This document shows, in pieces, positions 23,851 through 35,216 of a stretch of 64,000 nt of DNA. The notes under the pieces are model-generated. The model did no database searches and was not told where the DNA came from. It worked only from the letters and a program-made list of their open reading frames with translations. Source of the DNA: Agapanthus africanus (Eukaryota; Streptophyta; Magnoliopsida; Asparagales; Amaryllidaceae). The DNA lies in the NCBI GenBank assembly GCA_030015575.1, contig CM057339.1:698008761-698072760 (forward strand), read 5' to 3'. Each line of letters starts with the position of its first letter. Positions within the stretch are counted from its first letter, which is position 1. The translations under genes were made by a program, and so were the position numbers.

Positions 23851-24288
23851 TTAATCTCGATTATGGGAGTTTAACAAATTGCGATAGGTTCTCGCACTAA
23901 GAAAGGTATGTCCATTCCCACCATGTCTTACGGGGGAAACTGCCTGAGTTTCTTCAGCTTCAAGTTCCTCCTCACTCGAAACTTCATCCTTCGACTCATC
24001 CTCGGCAGGAGCCTCGTTATCTGATTCCCCCTCTATAGGGTCTTCTTCTTCTGCGGGAGCCTCTTTTTCTGTCCCCTCCACTATATGCTCCTCTTCCATA
24101 AGATCTTCTTGTTCATCTTCGGTGTCATTGGCCATCATAGGCTCCGGAGTTGTAGCATCAGCTTCTTCGTCTTCCGAGTTGCTGTCGGAAATAACCACCT
24201 GAGAGTCTACGAGTTTATCGTCTGAATCTCCAGATGTAGCTTCAAAAGTAATATTGGACATGTCATCCTCGTCGGAAAGATTTGCCAT
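23851..24288 (-). CDS. Acidic low-complexity ORF upstream of E4 gag (145 aa)
   Basis: Open frame with ATG at 24288 and a stop at 23851, in the same strand as gag, between the 5' LTR and gag. The product is very acidic: runs of Glu and Asp with Ala, Ser and Thr from about residue 5 to 115, repeated 'EEEDPIEGES', 'EAPAEDESKDE' and similar units, then a short basic tail (SARTYRNLLNSHNRD). No domain, membrane segment or signal peptide is seen. It ends about 250 bases before the gag start. Gypsy elements of some plant lineages carry extra ORFs here; I do not recognise this one. Low complexity alone can keep a frame open, so coding status is uncertain. Confidence 0.4.
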   Translation of the reverse strand: MANLSDEDDMSNITFEATSGDSDDKLVDSQVVISDSNSEDEEADATTPEPMMANDTEDEQEDLMEEEHIVEGTEKEAPAEEEDPIEGESDNEAPAEDESKDEVSSEEELEAEETQAVSPVRHGGNGHTFLSARTYRNLLNSHNRD

Positions 24289-25900
24289 GACCTGAATGGA
24301 AGGCCATGGTCAGGGTACAGAATGTGAAGAAAGGGACAAGGTATATAGGAAAATTATGAAATCGGTATAAATGGATGAGATTCACAAATATAATAAGTCA
24401 GTTAACGGTTTCATTTTAGTACACAAGATGACCTGCATGGGCCACCACTAAAACCAGTCATGGCCCGCTTCCCAAAAGAAGGTGAAGGATGACGTGACAT
24501 GGTCCGTAACCTAACTGTATTGAAGGTGGTCTATTTAATAAAGTTACGTTAAGCGTATGAATATTTAACATGTAGGATGTGTACCAAAAACAAAAATAAT
24601 AAAAGCGAAAGGCATTTATTTCCATTAACCAAATTTTATTACATCCTAAAAGAAAGAGTAAAATAAACCAAGTAGTTTAATTACATCGAGGAGAACAAAA
24701 ATCCCTAAACATGTGGGCAACAACAAAAATTAAAACTAGCTAATCTTCCGTCGTCAAGTCTGCATAATCATCATTAGTTGGCTCCACACCTTGATCCTCG
24801 TCATAATACTCATTCTCATCTGACGGACATTCCAAAGATAGAGGAAGAAAATGAAAAGTCCGTCAGTGAATTATACTCGGGGAGGATTGCCTCATAAGGA
24901 AGTAAAGGTATAGAAACGAACAGGTGTATATAAATATAATGAATATGATGTACATAGGTATAAAGGTATGAGGGGTATACGATTACGACATGTTGACAGA
25001 GATATATGTGAATATGAGTATGTTGTATGAGGTGTATGTGAGTAAAGTTCAAGTCAAGTTAATCGAGTATTCAGTCTAAGGGATATATCAATTTAAACAA
25101 GGTGTGTATTGATGGAATTGACTGGTGGATGTACTCGTATCCTTGAGATATCCTATAACTAGCTGGAAGCAGTATGAGCTGGCGCTCGTGCCTGGGATAG
25201 CAATCAATGCGGTAGCGTGAACATCCCCGAAAGGTGTCCCATGACTACGATGGAGGTTTGTCTAGCATGAATATCACTCAAGTGTACAGGTATTTTCACC
25301 CATTCAGTTCCATAATAAACAACAAGTCTAAACTGGTAAAATATCCACATCCAAGATACTGAATAATTCGTGTCTCATAAAGAAAGGTAGATAAGGTAAC
25401 AGGTGGGTATAGCACATGATGTGAGTTTAGTGTTGAATATCAATAGATATTGTAAACGTTCTAGTTTGTCAAACAAGCGTTCGGATACTTGCGATTATTC
25501 TGTTGTGGCCACAGAACAACAACGGGTGAAGTGAAATGTACCGTTTCACTGCCCGGGATCATGATTGAGTAGTAGGGGAATCCGAGTTCCGAATCTCCTT
25601 ACCTAATCAAACTACCCATCCCCGTGATTCAGTATAAAGGTTTTGACGAATTAGAGTTAGTGCGTATACATCTACGCATGGAATTTCCACATTGTATGTC
25701 ATCCACCTATTGAATCATTCGCTCTCAAGTAGGGTTAATATTCGCCCGAATATCGGGTTAGTAGTTGTCCACACATTGGACCATTCACCCCAAGTAGGGT
25801 TAGTATTCGTCCGAATATCGGGTTAGTAGTCGTCCACACATTGGACTGTTCACCCTGCCTGCAGGGATCCTCATATATAAGTATTCCATATTTAGGTCCG
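24289..25900 (-). other. E4 region between acidic ORF and 5' LTR
   Basis: No clear gene. A second short acidic segment in the minus frame lies at about 24740-24830 (ends DDYADLTTED before a stop) and resembles the acidic ORF in composition; an AT-rich 'attttattac' stretch lies just past the 3' end of each. Blocks around 25150-25650 look like LTR or leader sequence. A tandem duplication is listed separately. Confidence 0.4.
25726..25855 (+). repeat. 65-base tandem duplication near the E4 5' LTR
   Basis: Two units, 25726-25790 and 25791-25855, each starting caagtagggtta and containing gaatatcgggttagtag and cacacattgga. They differ at about five or six sites. Within each unit ttcg-cccgaa / ttcg-tccgaa forms a short inverted repeat. 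Confidence 0.8.
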
Positions 25901-28275
25901 TGCATTCTAATCCTAACTGTATCTTGTGTCATGTATGTCATAAACTTGTTATCAAAAAGTTGATCTCATTTAATATGGTCTTCCACAACCACTCATTTTA
26001 TCTTGTTATCTCTTTTTTTTGTAAGGTACTTCGTATCATCTTATAGAACACTTGGTTAATAAAGGATAATAGTATTTAATTATATTTATTGTTTATAAGA
26101 AAACCATGATATTTGGAATATTTATCATTTTGGAAACCCATAGTATTTTACTGAGAAAATATCCTTTTAATAAAAATTTATGGTATTTCTTTGAAAATTA
26201 TCTTTTAATAATGTTTTAGATATTCTGTTGGAAAATATAAGGGTTATGGTCTTTGTTGAAAATAGCGTTTTAGTAAAGGTCAAGATATTTAAATGAAATT
26301 ATATCTTTTTAGGATGAATTAATATATTTTATTGTAATTTAATAATTTTATAAAATTATGGTGTTTTAAATCTGAGGTAACATTTTAGAAAATACGTTCG
26401 TGTTGGCAACCGCTGCACATGGACGGCAGGATTTGTTTCCTTTTCAGGGACGATTGCCTATCAACCACGAGGTACTTACGTAAAACATTACCCTATTATT
26501 AGGATAGTCTATTAGAGGTGATATTCTACAAGAACGACTCCGCGTCCCAGAACCACACGTGCAACTTTCCCTACATGTGGCTTGACAACCGCTGCACATG
26601 GGCGGCAGGATTTGTGTCATTTTCAAGGACGATTGTCTAGTAACCACGGGGTGATTCAGGTAAAATACTCCCCTATTAGGATAACTCATTAAATTTTAGT
26701 TAACATTCTAAGAAAAATTAATATAAAAATATCCTTTCGAGTGAAAGGGGCTAAGTTGGAAAAACTATATGCCGTTATTTAGATTTAGTATTACCCCCTT
26801 TCAAAAGGTAAAGGGATTTAACAAAACTAAAGTAGTTGGTGGATAAAAATGTAAGTAAAATATATATATCGTATCTAAAACATTTTATTCCAAATATTTT
26901 ATCTCATATGGATATTTTAAACAAATACAACATTTAAATAAAACGGGGATATTTTGTGGAAGTAACCTATTTCGAGATCATATTGGTAGTATGGGTAAGT
27001 GTGGGTATGTAAGGGGTGAATTGATACCCCGTGGGTTATAACATTAAGCATATCACATTCCATGTAGTATTAGGATGCAATATTTTTGCATATAGGAGTA
27101 ATAAAGAAACCATTTTAAACATGGGTTAATATTATCATCATTAAGAGGTACCAAAAATAGACATGCAGAAATATTTTTAACATCATTTTAATATGAGATT
27201 GGGGATTAGGACTTGAAACCAAGATCATTACGAGAAAGAAGGCGAGAGACAAGTGAAGAGAGACGGATCCTACCTTTTGTTTGAGTTGGATGTCGATGGG
27301 TCGAAAATGTAGATTCGTACTAAATTCTCAATAGCTCCGTGCTCGGATTTTTCCTTGATGCTTGGGTGGAATCATAACGTCGGGGTCGTCGATACGAAGG
27401 CGTGGGTATTTTTTCCAGAAATTTTGGAGTTATGAGATGTGAGAAATCGGTGTTTGAAGGAGTCTATTTATAGGGTCTTTTTCCCAACAATAAAATCCAA
27501 AATCCGTTAAAAAAATCCTCAAAATCCGCGCCCAAATGATTGCCCCATGATTCTCTGATGATTGCGCCGCCGCCTCTTCACCTGAGCCGTTGGATCAAGA
27601 TCCAACAGCCGAGATCGCGTCGCCACGAGCCGCCAGCGTCTCCACGAGCCGCCAGCGTCTCCGTTGTGGGGATCACGCGTTTTCGTGTGGTCCCTACCCC
27701 GTGGGCGCCGCCGGGTGATTCTGGGCCGTTGGATCTTTTATCCAACGGTTCAGGATCAAGGGATTTAATATTTTTTTAAATAAATAAAAATATTAAACTA
27801 TTTATTATTTAAAAATTGAATTTGGTTTTTAAAAAATTGTTAAAAATAGTTTAAAATACGGGAAAAATTATGGAAAAATTGCAGAAAATATATTTTATTG
27901 TTATCTTTAGTATAAAAATAATTTTGGGCTAAAACTAAATAATATATCCATATCTATGGTGTTTGCTAGTTATTATAATTATTTAAGAATCTATTTTATT
28001 CTAAGAAATATTTTAATTACGAAATAATTATTTTAATCGATAATAAACATATGTAAATTATTTTAAGGCATTATAAAATTTTATTAAGACATTTTAAGCC
28101 TAGAAAAATATAAATAGATTTTAGAAAATTTCTTTAATCATATTTCAATGTTTTGAAAATTATTAACATTACTTTAAAAATATTTTTCTGACAACGAAAC
28201 ACGTAAATAATTATTTGATACTAGGAATTTAATTAAAATATATTTTATTAGGTATTAGAAAACACGATCTTTACA
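25901..28275 (-). repeat. 5' LTR of E4
   Basis: Pairs with the LTR at 18886-21211. The left edge is set at TGCATTCTAA because the match begins there; it could extend further left if the other copy was cut by E3. It contains about 45 bases near 26541-26585, ending in 'ctacatgtgg', that the other LTR lacks. The right edge TTACA at 28275 abuts the hAT remnant. Confidence 0.8.
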
Positions 28276-30345
28276 GTGAAGTACTGGATTTTCGACGTGA
28301 CAAGCAAAACAATTAGCTATATTATACAATTCAGAGACAAGAATATGAGAAGTGGGGGTATAAGTAGCAGAAAATCGTTCAGTTGCTATTTTAAAAGTCA
28401 TAAAAAAAATCTTTAAAACGATCTACAACCGTCCAATGATCGGGTGTTAAGTGGTTTTCTACATGCATTTGTTTATTCCACATGTTACTAATAATTCCGG
28501 CAGTGTTTATTGCAGTACGAAGTATGTCATATATATTATTCCACCTAACAACCACATCTTCTTTAAGAGACGACCTTACACCTACAGCTAGGCATCTAGT
28601 TTTATATTCAGTTTTTATTTTTCCTGAAATTTTAATAAATCTACATGCATTTTTAATTGTTTGAATATTTGTATTATATACGGTATATGCATCATGTACA
28701 ACAAGATTAAATATATGACATGTACAACGAATATGAAAAACGGCCACTGCAAATTGGTTTGCATAGCCTAATGAATTCAACAATAGCAGAATTATTGTTA
28801 CTAGCATCATCGAAAGAAATAGAAATTTTTTTATTTACACACTGATATTTATTTGAAATAGATCTAATTTCAAAAGTTATATGAAAAGCATTGTGCGGGT
28901 ATGGAAATTGTCTAAAAACAATAAAAAAAATTTGCAAAAACAAGTCAGAATCTATCCAATATGCAGTAACACAGATTAAGGGAAGTTCCCTTATATCCGT
29001 CTAAATATCAGAAATTAATGAAATACCGTTATCTAAACAAGCAAGAGTAGCAATTTTGCAAAATCCAGTTAGAATCTATCCATTGTGCAATAACACAGAT
29101 CTAGGAAAGTTCCCTTCTATCCGTTCAAATATCAGAAATTAATGAAATACCGGTATCTAAACAAGCAAGAGTAGCAATTAATACCTGTTTACCGTCGTTG
29201 TAGAAGCTAAAACGACTTTTAAGCGTAGTCCTTGGAACCCTTTTGAATACCGGTTGCAACGCCATTTGAACATACTGCTCAAAATCCGCGCTTTCTTCGA
29301 ATCTGAGAACCTGTTCATCTGTCATAACATATCTTGCCATTTTTGAAACATTTAAATCATGATTACATTAAAAAAAACATTGACCGGCAAAACCAATTTG
29401 CGTTTGTGTAGTGGAGGAACCGGCCGGGACTTCATAGTGTTTTTTGGATGTTTATTCAAATTATCGGTGCCGGCACTATTCTTGTTTTTATATGCACCAC
29501 CACAATATTTGCAAATGGCGTATCTAACACCATCCCTAAATTCAATTTTATAATGATCCCAAACATCACTAATAGTCGCACGTTTTTTAACTTCTCTTGA
29601 TGTATGGGTGGATCCTTCCGCTTGTTGTTCGGGATGAGGAATTTGGGTTTGATGTGAATCGGATGAACCCTGCATATCAATATTTTAACTAAATGTAAAA
29701 AAAAAAAAGCGTTAGAATAGAAAATTAGAAATAAGAAAGAGAGAAGAATGGGTCGATCGGAGGCTTGGAGCTTCGAAAACTCGAGATCGGATTGTCGGAG
29801 GATCGGATCGGAGCTTCTATTTTTTAGAGAGATGGAAATTGCTACAATAATAATAGAGATTAAGATTAAATTTTTTAAGAGAGATGGAAATTTTTTTTGG
29901 AAGAGAAGAGTTTGGAATGAGAAGAAATGGGGTTTGAGGAGGGGGCTTAGATCCGACCGTTAGTGACCGTTGGATGAGAATTTCAAAACGAGGCAAAACG
30001 AACCCGAGGCGATGCGAAGCGATTCGTCGAGCAGACGGCCGAGTTCGAGGCGAATCTGTGACGAATCAGTCAATGAGACGATTGGAACCGTTGGGGCGTT
30101 GCGAGGCAAGGCGAATCGGTGAGTCTTGTCGATTCCCGAGGCTAAGCTAGACGAGTTTACGAGTTAGACGAGACGAACTACGACGAAGCACGGCCGGAAA
30201 AGTTAGGAACCTGCTCGCTTCGCCAATTCGTTGCCGGCGTGGCGAATCAATTCAATTCGTCAAATTCGTCCACGTCATTACGAAGCAAATTTTATTCGCT
30301 TCGTGACGAGGCAAGGCGAATCGACTCGCTTCATTAGCCGGGCCT
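28276..30345 (-). mobile_element. Decayed hAT DNA transposon (transposase on minus strand)
   Basis: Remains of a hAT transposase in order on the minus strand: BED zinc finger near 29480-29600 (SDVWDHYKIEF ... CKYCG ... H), a middle part at 29125-29340 (MARYVMTDEQVLRFEESADFEQY ... FSFYNDGKQVL), and the catalytic-domain segment at 28391-28810 with RCTCHIFNLVVHDA, RWNNIYDIL and HWTVVDRFKDFF. The C-terminal dimerisation part begins at the left edge and is cut by the E4 LTR at 28275. The frame is shifted and stopped in several places, and a 124-base duplication lies within it. The right flank (29940-30345) is rich in repeated 'gaggcgaatcg' motifs, as in hAT subterminal regions, ending near 'cattagccgggcctta'. 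Inactive. Confidence 0.8.
28934..29181. repeat. 124-base tandem duplication inside the hAT transposase
   Basis: The segment containing agaatctatcca ... aaatatcagaaattaatgaa ... aagcaagagtagcaatt occurs twice, 124 bases apart (28947 and 29071 for the first motif), with roughly nine tenths identity. As 124 is not a multiple of three it shifts the frame. Confidence 0.85.
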
Positions 30346-33277
30346 TAAGCACGGATGCTCTGGGTAATCCTGGACCATATATCCTACATGCTTTGCACAT
30401 AGGATACACCAACACACAAGGACTCATGTTATACACAGATCTCAATCGTTGAATTCGATTTTAGATAAAATCTGAACCGTTAGATGTATTGGGATGGATG
30501 CTATTTTGCTTCAAACAGTAGGGACTCTGAATCCCCCAAACAAGGCCTTAATGTGTAATGTGGATAAACTTCATGGTACTATTATGCAATTTACCATACA
30601 ATGCTTGAACAATCAGTTATTTATGCATATATCTGCCAGCATCACTTGTCCAAAATTTACTCATCTCATCAATATTGGCCCTTACTCTATTAGTATTAAT
30701 TCAGTGTGGAAAAAAAACCCCTAATTGCCAAAGAGAACATCAGGTTTCACACTGACTCCTGATCTTCAGCTAAAATCAAATCTTAAACCAAACAACGTTT
30801 CACCACATTTACAATCCAGCATCGGTGAGTTTGTTCTCCAAGTTTTCACAGAAAATAAATATTTAAATATAAAAAAGAATGCAACTAATATTAATTCAAC
30901 CTGAAGCTGAGCTCACCAGTCACCAACAATGTCAACCAACTCATAATGCGGCTCAAATCCGATTACCAAGTCAATTTTTATCGCTAAAATTTCATTACCA
31001 TCGATGATGAGACTTAAAGTAAACGAAAACTTTCATTTATGATATGCAATTTGCATGATAGCAAGCCATGACAATATGACGAGTATCTGCTAGCTCATAG
31101 AACATGATTACCGAACTATCATACATAAAATTACTAAAACATAAAGTTATCAGCTTGATTCTGGGAAAATTAATAATACAACTTTTCTCTTGCTGGCTCA
31201 AATTCCGATATCACCCAATCGAATCATTTGAAAGGGTTGAACTTGATATTAGCATCAGGATAACATCGGAATTTAAACCAAACATTTATAGGAAGGATCC
31301 CCAGGACGGAGGCTGCTAATGAAAAAGGACGAAGATCATACAATTCATACAAACATCTTCGTCATTGCAACTCAAGATCATGACGGCCTTGAAGGCTTTC
31401 ATCGTGAGCTCATCTGTTTACTTTCAAAATTACTCCGACCTCCCCATCCTTGTTTGAACATTCCACGCCACTAAGAGTTGCAAAATAGTGATTACGAAAC
31501 GATGAACCATAAGAAACCGAAATGAAGAATACTGCAATTTGAGTTCTACTCATAAATAAACAACTACATAAAATAATGTAGTTTGAAGTGATTAGTGGTT
31601 CTCATAACAAAAACGACAGTGTTCAAGAAAAATAGTATTTTAGCCACAGTAGATGTGTTTACTTCTATGCAATTTCTTGATAGCAAATATATCAAGATTT
31701 CCCTACTGTTTCCCTCAAGAGTTGGGGAAATTTTTGGAGAGTTGGTCCTTGGTTGCATGAGCTTTAAACTGTAAAGACCGATCCATATGTCTATAACCTT
31801 TGGCCAGTTAAGCTCATGTAACCAGTTAGCACGCCTCGAAACTATAGCTTAAAACGATGCGATTTGCTGTAGAGAAACAAATTCATATCTAAATTCTTCA
31901 GCTTAATAATAAGCTTAAAAGACCAAACACTCTACACCCCATATCTAAACTTGCTACAATAAATACTCAGGTAACTTTGGTAACATAAACATAACTCAAG
32001 TGCAATGCTACCGAACTTGGCAATAAAGTTTCTCCAATTGATTACCTAAAACACAACAATTACTTTTTATTTTGTTCTACGGTAGGTGACATCTTGGTTT
32101 TCTCCAACAAGCAATTGAAACTAAGAAATCGTGTCATATGGCATCATAAGCATCTGAATGGCAAGGATTTTAAGCTTCATATACACTATTTTTCGTTAAA
32201 GATTACATAATTCAACATTCTTTGTAAATGTTTTCCTAGAGGCCAATGCATTTGGGGTTATTTTATGGATATTGCCCTCTACGTCAACCTGTCAGTTGAT
32301 TAAATCAAAATGACTCATTGAATACTTCACTCAGTTTAGCAATTTATGGAACAAAATCACAAGTAGTATTTAAACTCGAAGAACATGAGAGATCTTATGG
32401 TTCTAAGATGGATAAATTGAGAGTACTTTTTCTTGTAGAGTGGGAAATTAAGCAAAACACTTTATTTTTAAAAATCCAATAATCTCATTCAAAACAAAAG
32501 GGTAAATCTGCAAAAAACCAAAAACGCAGAACTCTACCTTAAAATGTAAAAGACGACATGTCAATATGAAATATTTAACTTTAAAAGCACAAGGGTATGT
32601 ATGCTAAACTCCCAAATGACATGTAAACTTTAAATATTCTATTGACATGGGGGTTAAACATGGGAGGTCAAGGCAACATCTTACTCCTCCACAGCAAATC
32701 CTGCTATCCTCTCAACTAGTATATAAAGAGATAAGCATTCTGATACGGCAGGGCCGCAGGAAGAGGCAATCCATCCAGCCTTGCATCCATCACCCTTTGT
32801 CTCAAACCCACAGCTCTCAAACTCATCAATTGGCCAATAATTGAATCAAAAACAATACTGACAAATTGAAAAAACCAATGCATCAAAAAAAAACTATTCG
32901 CGTTCTGCTGCAAACTTCCAAACCTAAACAGATCATTAGGTACCATATAGTATATGGAAATATATTAACTGTCATAATGGATTTATATAATTTAATTACT
33001 TATCTGTTTTTGTTTTTTTTGAAATACAAACTATTTATAAGCATCAAAGATTTTTCAAAAATAACAAGTTTTATAGATGGAATGTACCCAACATGAACCA
33101 TCCACCTAATAAATTTTCTTTTCTTTGTTCTCTTCTTCCCTGTTTAGCTTTGGGGTTAATATAACCAAGTTCTGCAAAGTTATCGAGACTTATCCTCCAA
33201 GTCTTAACCATAGCTTGCCTGGCTTTTATGAGTTAAGATAACTGGAGTCGTCTCAACCTAAAAGTTGAGGGCCTTGA
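30346..33277. other. AT-rich intergenic region, no gene seen
   Basis: About 2.9 kb without a convincing coding region on either strand. A sequence ending 'ccccaaacaaggcctta' near 30535-30552 resembles the end of a Tourist-type MITE, but its partner end was not found. The rest looks like ordinary plant intergenic or untranslated DNA. Confidence 0.5.
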
Positions 33278-33595
33278 GGCCCTGTCTAGGAATGGAGTTA
33301 ACTTTGGATAACCAAAGTTTCAAATAGCGATCTAAACTTAACTCCAAAATGATAACTACACTATGTTTTGACATTTATTTTGGAGTTGAAATTTATCTTA
33401 ACTACAAAGTTTAGATATTTGCAGTTATCTAAACTCCAATCTGATCTACGTTTTCTAAATTCCATCTTTCCAAAGAAATATCTTATGACACAACTAGAGT
33501 TCATTTTAAGCGGAGTTTGAAGCTTGCAGACCGGAGTTTGCATCACCTCTACCTCCACTTAAAAATGAACTTTGGTTCCATACCGAATAAGGGCC
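33278..33595. mobile_element. MITE-like element, about 318 bp
   Basis: Imperfect terminal inverted repeats: the left end GGCCCTGTCTAGGAATGGA pairs with the right end, whose reverse reads GGCCCTTATTCGGTATGGA. The interior is AT-rich, noncoding and has several 'ggagtt' and 'aactcca' inverted motifs. The GGCC(C/T)T-G-TT ends recall PIF/Harbinger Tourist elements. No clean 3-base target duplication was found, so the edges may be off by a few bases. Confidence 0.5.
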
Positions 33596-34040
33596 AAAGA
33601 CATCAGTGTTATCTAAGCTCCATCCCAACCTCATTTATTTGAACTCCAGACAACGGGTAGAAAATAAAGTTGGATAACAATATATCCAAACAACATTAGC
33701 CGTGCTAATTTTTATGTGGAGGTAAAACCTTGTATGCTAGACTTTCCATATTTACGTCCCCTTTACAAAATACCTTTTATTATCCTAATTCCAAAGCTAA
33801 ACATGAACTTAAAAATTACTCATAAGCCATAATCATGCATATTGTTCAATAATCTAAAAGACATAAAGAACAACAAATTTAGAAACCGCAGTCATATCTT
33901 ATCTGAAAAACTAGTAACAAAGGATAATTAAGATGTAAACATCCTTCACTCTAATTTAGCTGATGATAAAAGATAACAACTGCCCAAACCAATCTACAAT
34001 ATACCTCTGTAATTGATTGCCCAAACATTGGTCTATGGCT
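33596..34040. other. Intergenic, 3' side of the F-box gene
   Basis: No coding region is seen. The part next to 34040 is probably the 3' untranslated region of the F-box gene. The stretch 33600-33710 ends 'atatccaaacaac' and could be another MITE end. Confidence 0.4.
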
Positions 34041-35216
34041 TCAAAAGGAATTCATCTCAAGGCTATAAGTCCTCCTCTTCACCAGCATCCTCACAGCCGT
34101 CCTATAAGGTTCTTCAAACGTATTCGAAACCCAACACTCTCCACTCAATGATCCGTCCCCACTGCCCCAAGTCTCCCCACACCTCTCCTCGCTTGGTCGA
34201 ATCGCTACCAAAGTTGCCCCCTTTAATATAATCCCATCTGGAATTTCCAAATATGGCGCATACCACAACTTCATTCTAAGCGCCGGCACCAGAGTTCTCT
34301 GCGAAGAACCTGAAGCCGAAACAGGCTTCGCACGAAACTCCATCAACTGCGAATCGTCCATAGTCAGCACCCCTTGCCCATCAGCATCAGTCAGATCTAA
34401 GCTCTCTAGGGTTTCATGATCATTGATAATCGGTTGTAGAAGGAAGTGCCTCGCCGAGGCGGCAATCAAAGAGCTAATCGTCCACACGACCGTCAATTTC
34501 AGGCTCCCATTGGTGTAAAACGATTCCGGAATACTTCCATGATCAACAGCAACACACGATTCCGAAGAATTCGCAAAATTAGGGCTAAAGCTTTGAGATT
34601 TAGACGACAAACACGACGACGCGCCTAGAATCACGCAGCTATCGAGCGTAGATCCGAAACCGGCCTTCCATTTCAGAAGAACACCGTCATCAACCCCGAG
34701 TTCGCCAGCTGGCAGCTCGATCTTCAGCCTTCGAATCTCCTTAAAATTCTTCAAAACCTCAGTGGGCGAATGATGCGAGACCTCCGACGACGGCGCCAGT
34801 AACGAAGAAGAAGGCGATTCTGAATCAGATCTCTTGTTGTTGAGGATCTGACCCAGGGCTTGAAGGGGCTTGACGATTCCCCCAAGCACGAGGCGAGCTA
34901 GATGCGAGAACACGCCGATCGCCTTCCCCTCACCGCCTCCTCCTTCAACGGCAGACGACGGAGAGGCGTCGTCGGAGATGACACAGTCAACGAGGACGAC
35001 GACGTTGTCGACGAGCGGGACAAGGGAGTGGAACCTTCTAGAGACGACGCAGCAGCGGCCCAAGGCCTTCACGTCGCCGATCTTGTTGAAGATCACCAGA
35101 AGGATCGAATCAGGGAAGCGATCGAAGAGGTCGATGGCATCGGAGACCTCATCGTCGAGATCTTCCACGGATGGATCGCATCGCCGCTGCCTGGATCTGA
35201 ACGGATCTGAGCTCAT
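34041..35216 (-). CDS. F-box protein, At5g46170-like
   Basis: Single-exon gene of 391 codons. The start is the ATG at 35216, giving MSSDPFRSR. An F-box lies at about residues 29-75 (LFDRFPDSILLVIFNKIGDVKALGRC...SRRFHSLVP); it would bind SKP1 in an SCF ubiquitin ligase. After it come VVVLVDCVISDD, a Ser/Gly-rich linker, RLVLGGIVKPLQALGQIL, and a C-terminal half with EIRRLKIELPAGELGVDDGVLLKWKAGFGSTLDSCVILGA, LTVVWTISSLIAASARH and a MKLWYAPYLEIPDGIILKGATLVAIRPS block. The latter are hallmarks of the plant At5g46170/At4g18380/AUF group, whose usual length is near 390 residues. Intact and GC-richer than its surroundings. No intron is seen or expected. It is divergent from the pseudogene starting at 35879. 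The substrate is unknown. Confidence 0.92.
   Translation of the reverse strand: MSSDPFRSRQRRCDPSVEDLDDEVSDAIDLFDRFPDSILLVIFNKIGDVKALGRCCVVSRRFHSLVPLVDNVVVLVDCVISDDASPSSAVEGGGGEGKAIGVFSHLARLVLGGIVKPLQALGQILNNKRSDSESPSSSLLAPSSEVSHHSPTEVLKNFKEIRRLKIELPAGELGVDDGVLLKWKAGFGSTLDSCVILGASSCLSSKSQSFSPNFANSSESCVAVDHGSIPESFYTNGSLKLTVVWTISSLIAASARHFLLQPIINDHETLESLDLTDADGQGVLTMDDSQLMEFRAKPVSASGSSQRTLVPALRMKLWYAPYLEIPDGIILKGATLVAIRPSEERCGETWGSGDGSLSGECWVSNTFEEPYRTAVRMLVKRRTYSLEMNSF

Larger units (their letters stand above)
18886..28275 (-). mobile_element. E4: Ty3/gypsy retrotransposon without visible reverse transcriptase
   Basis: Minus-strand element with 5' LTR (about 25901-28275), an internal region holding an acidic ORF (23851-24288) and gag with two zinc knuckles (about 22420-23600), then sequence without recognisable protease, reverse transcriptase or integrase, a polypurine tract (21212-21226) and the 3' LTR (18886-21211). 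LTRs are about 94-95% identical by eye, so it is older than E8 and, by nesting, older than E3. The LTR head TGTAACGACC is typical of plant gypsy elements, and the gag type suggests a Tekay-like chromovirus (tentative). No Met-type primer-binding site was found next to the 5' LTR, so the true LTR edge there is uncertain. Broken; several breaks in gag. Confidence 0.75.

Noticed and set aside
24816-25052. Histidine/isoleucine-rich open frame (HIHLIQHTHIHIYL)
   Set aside because: Produced by a 'tatatgtgaatatgagtatg' type low-complexity stretch; no gene signal.
27540-27779. GC-rich open frame in the E4 LTR
   Set aside because: It lies inside an LTR; the equivalent stretch in the other LTR copy differs in length and shows no coding constraint.
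32716-32946. Minus-strand 76-codon open frame (SIIGQLMSLRAVGLRQRVMD) as a possible exon
   Set aside because: No splice context or recognised domain; length is within chance for this stretch.
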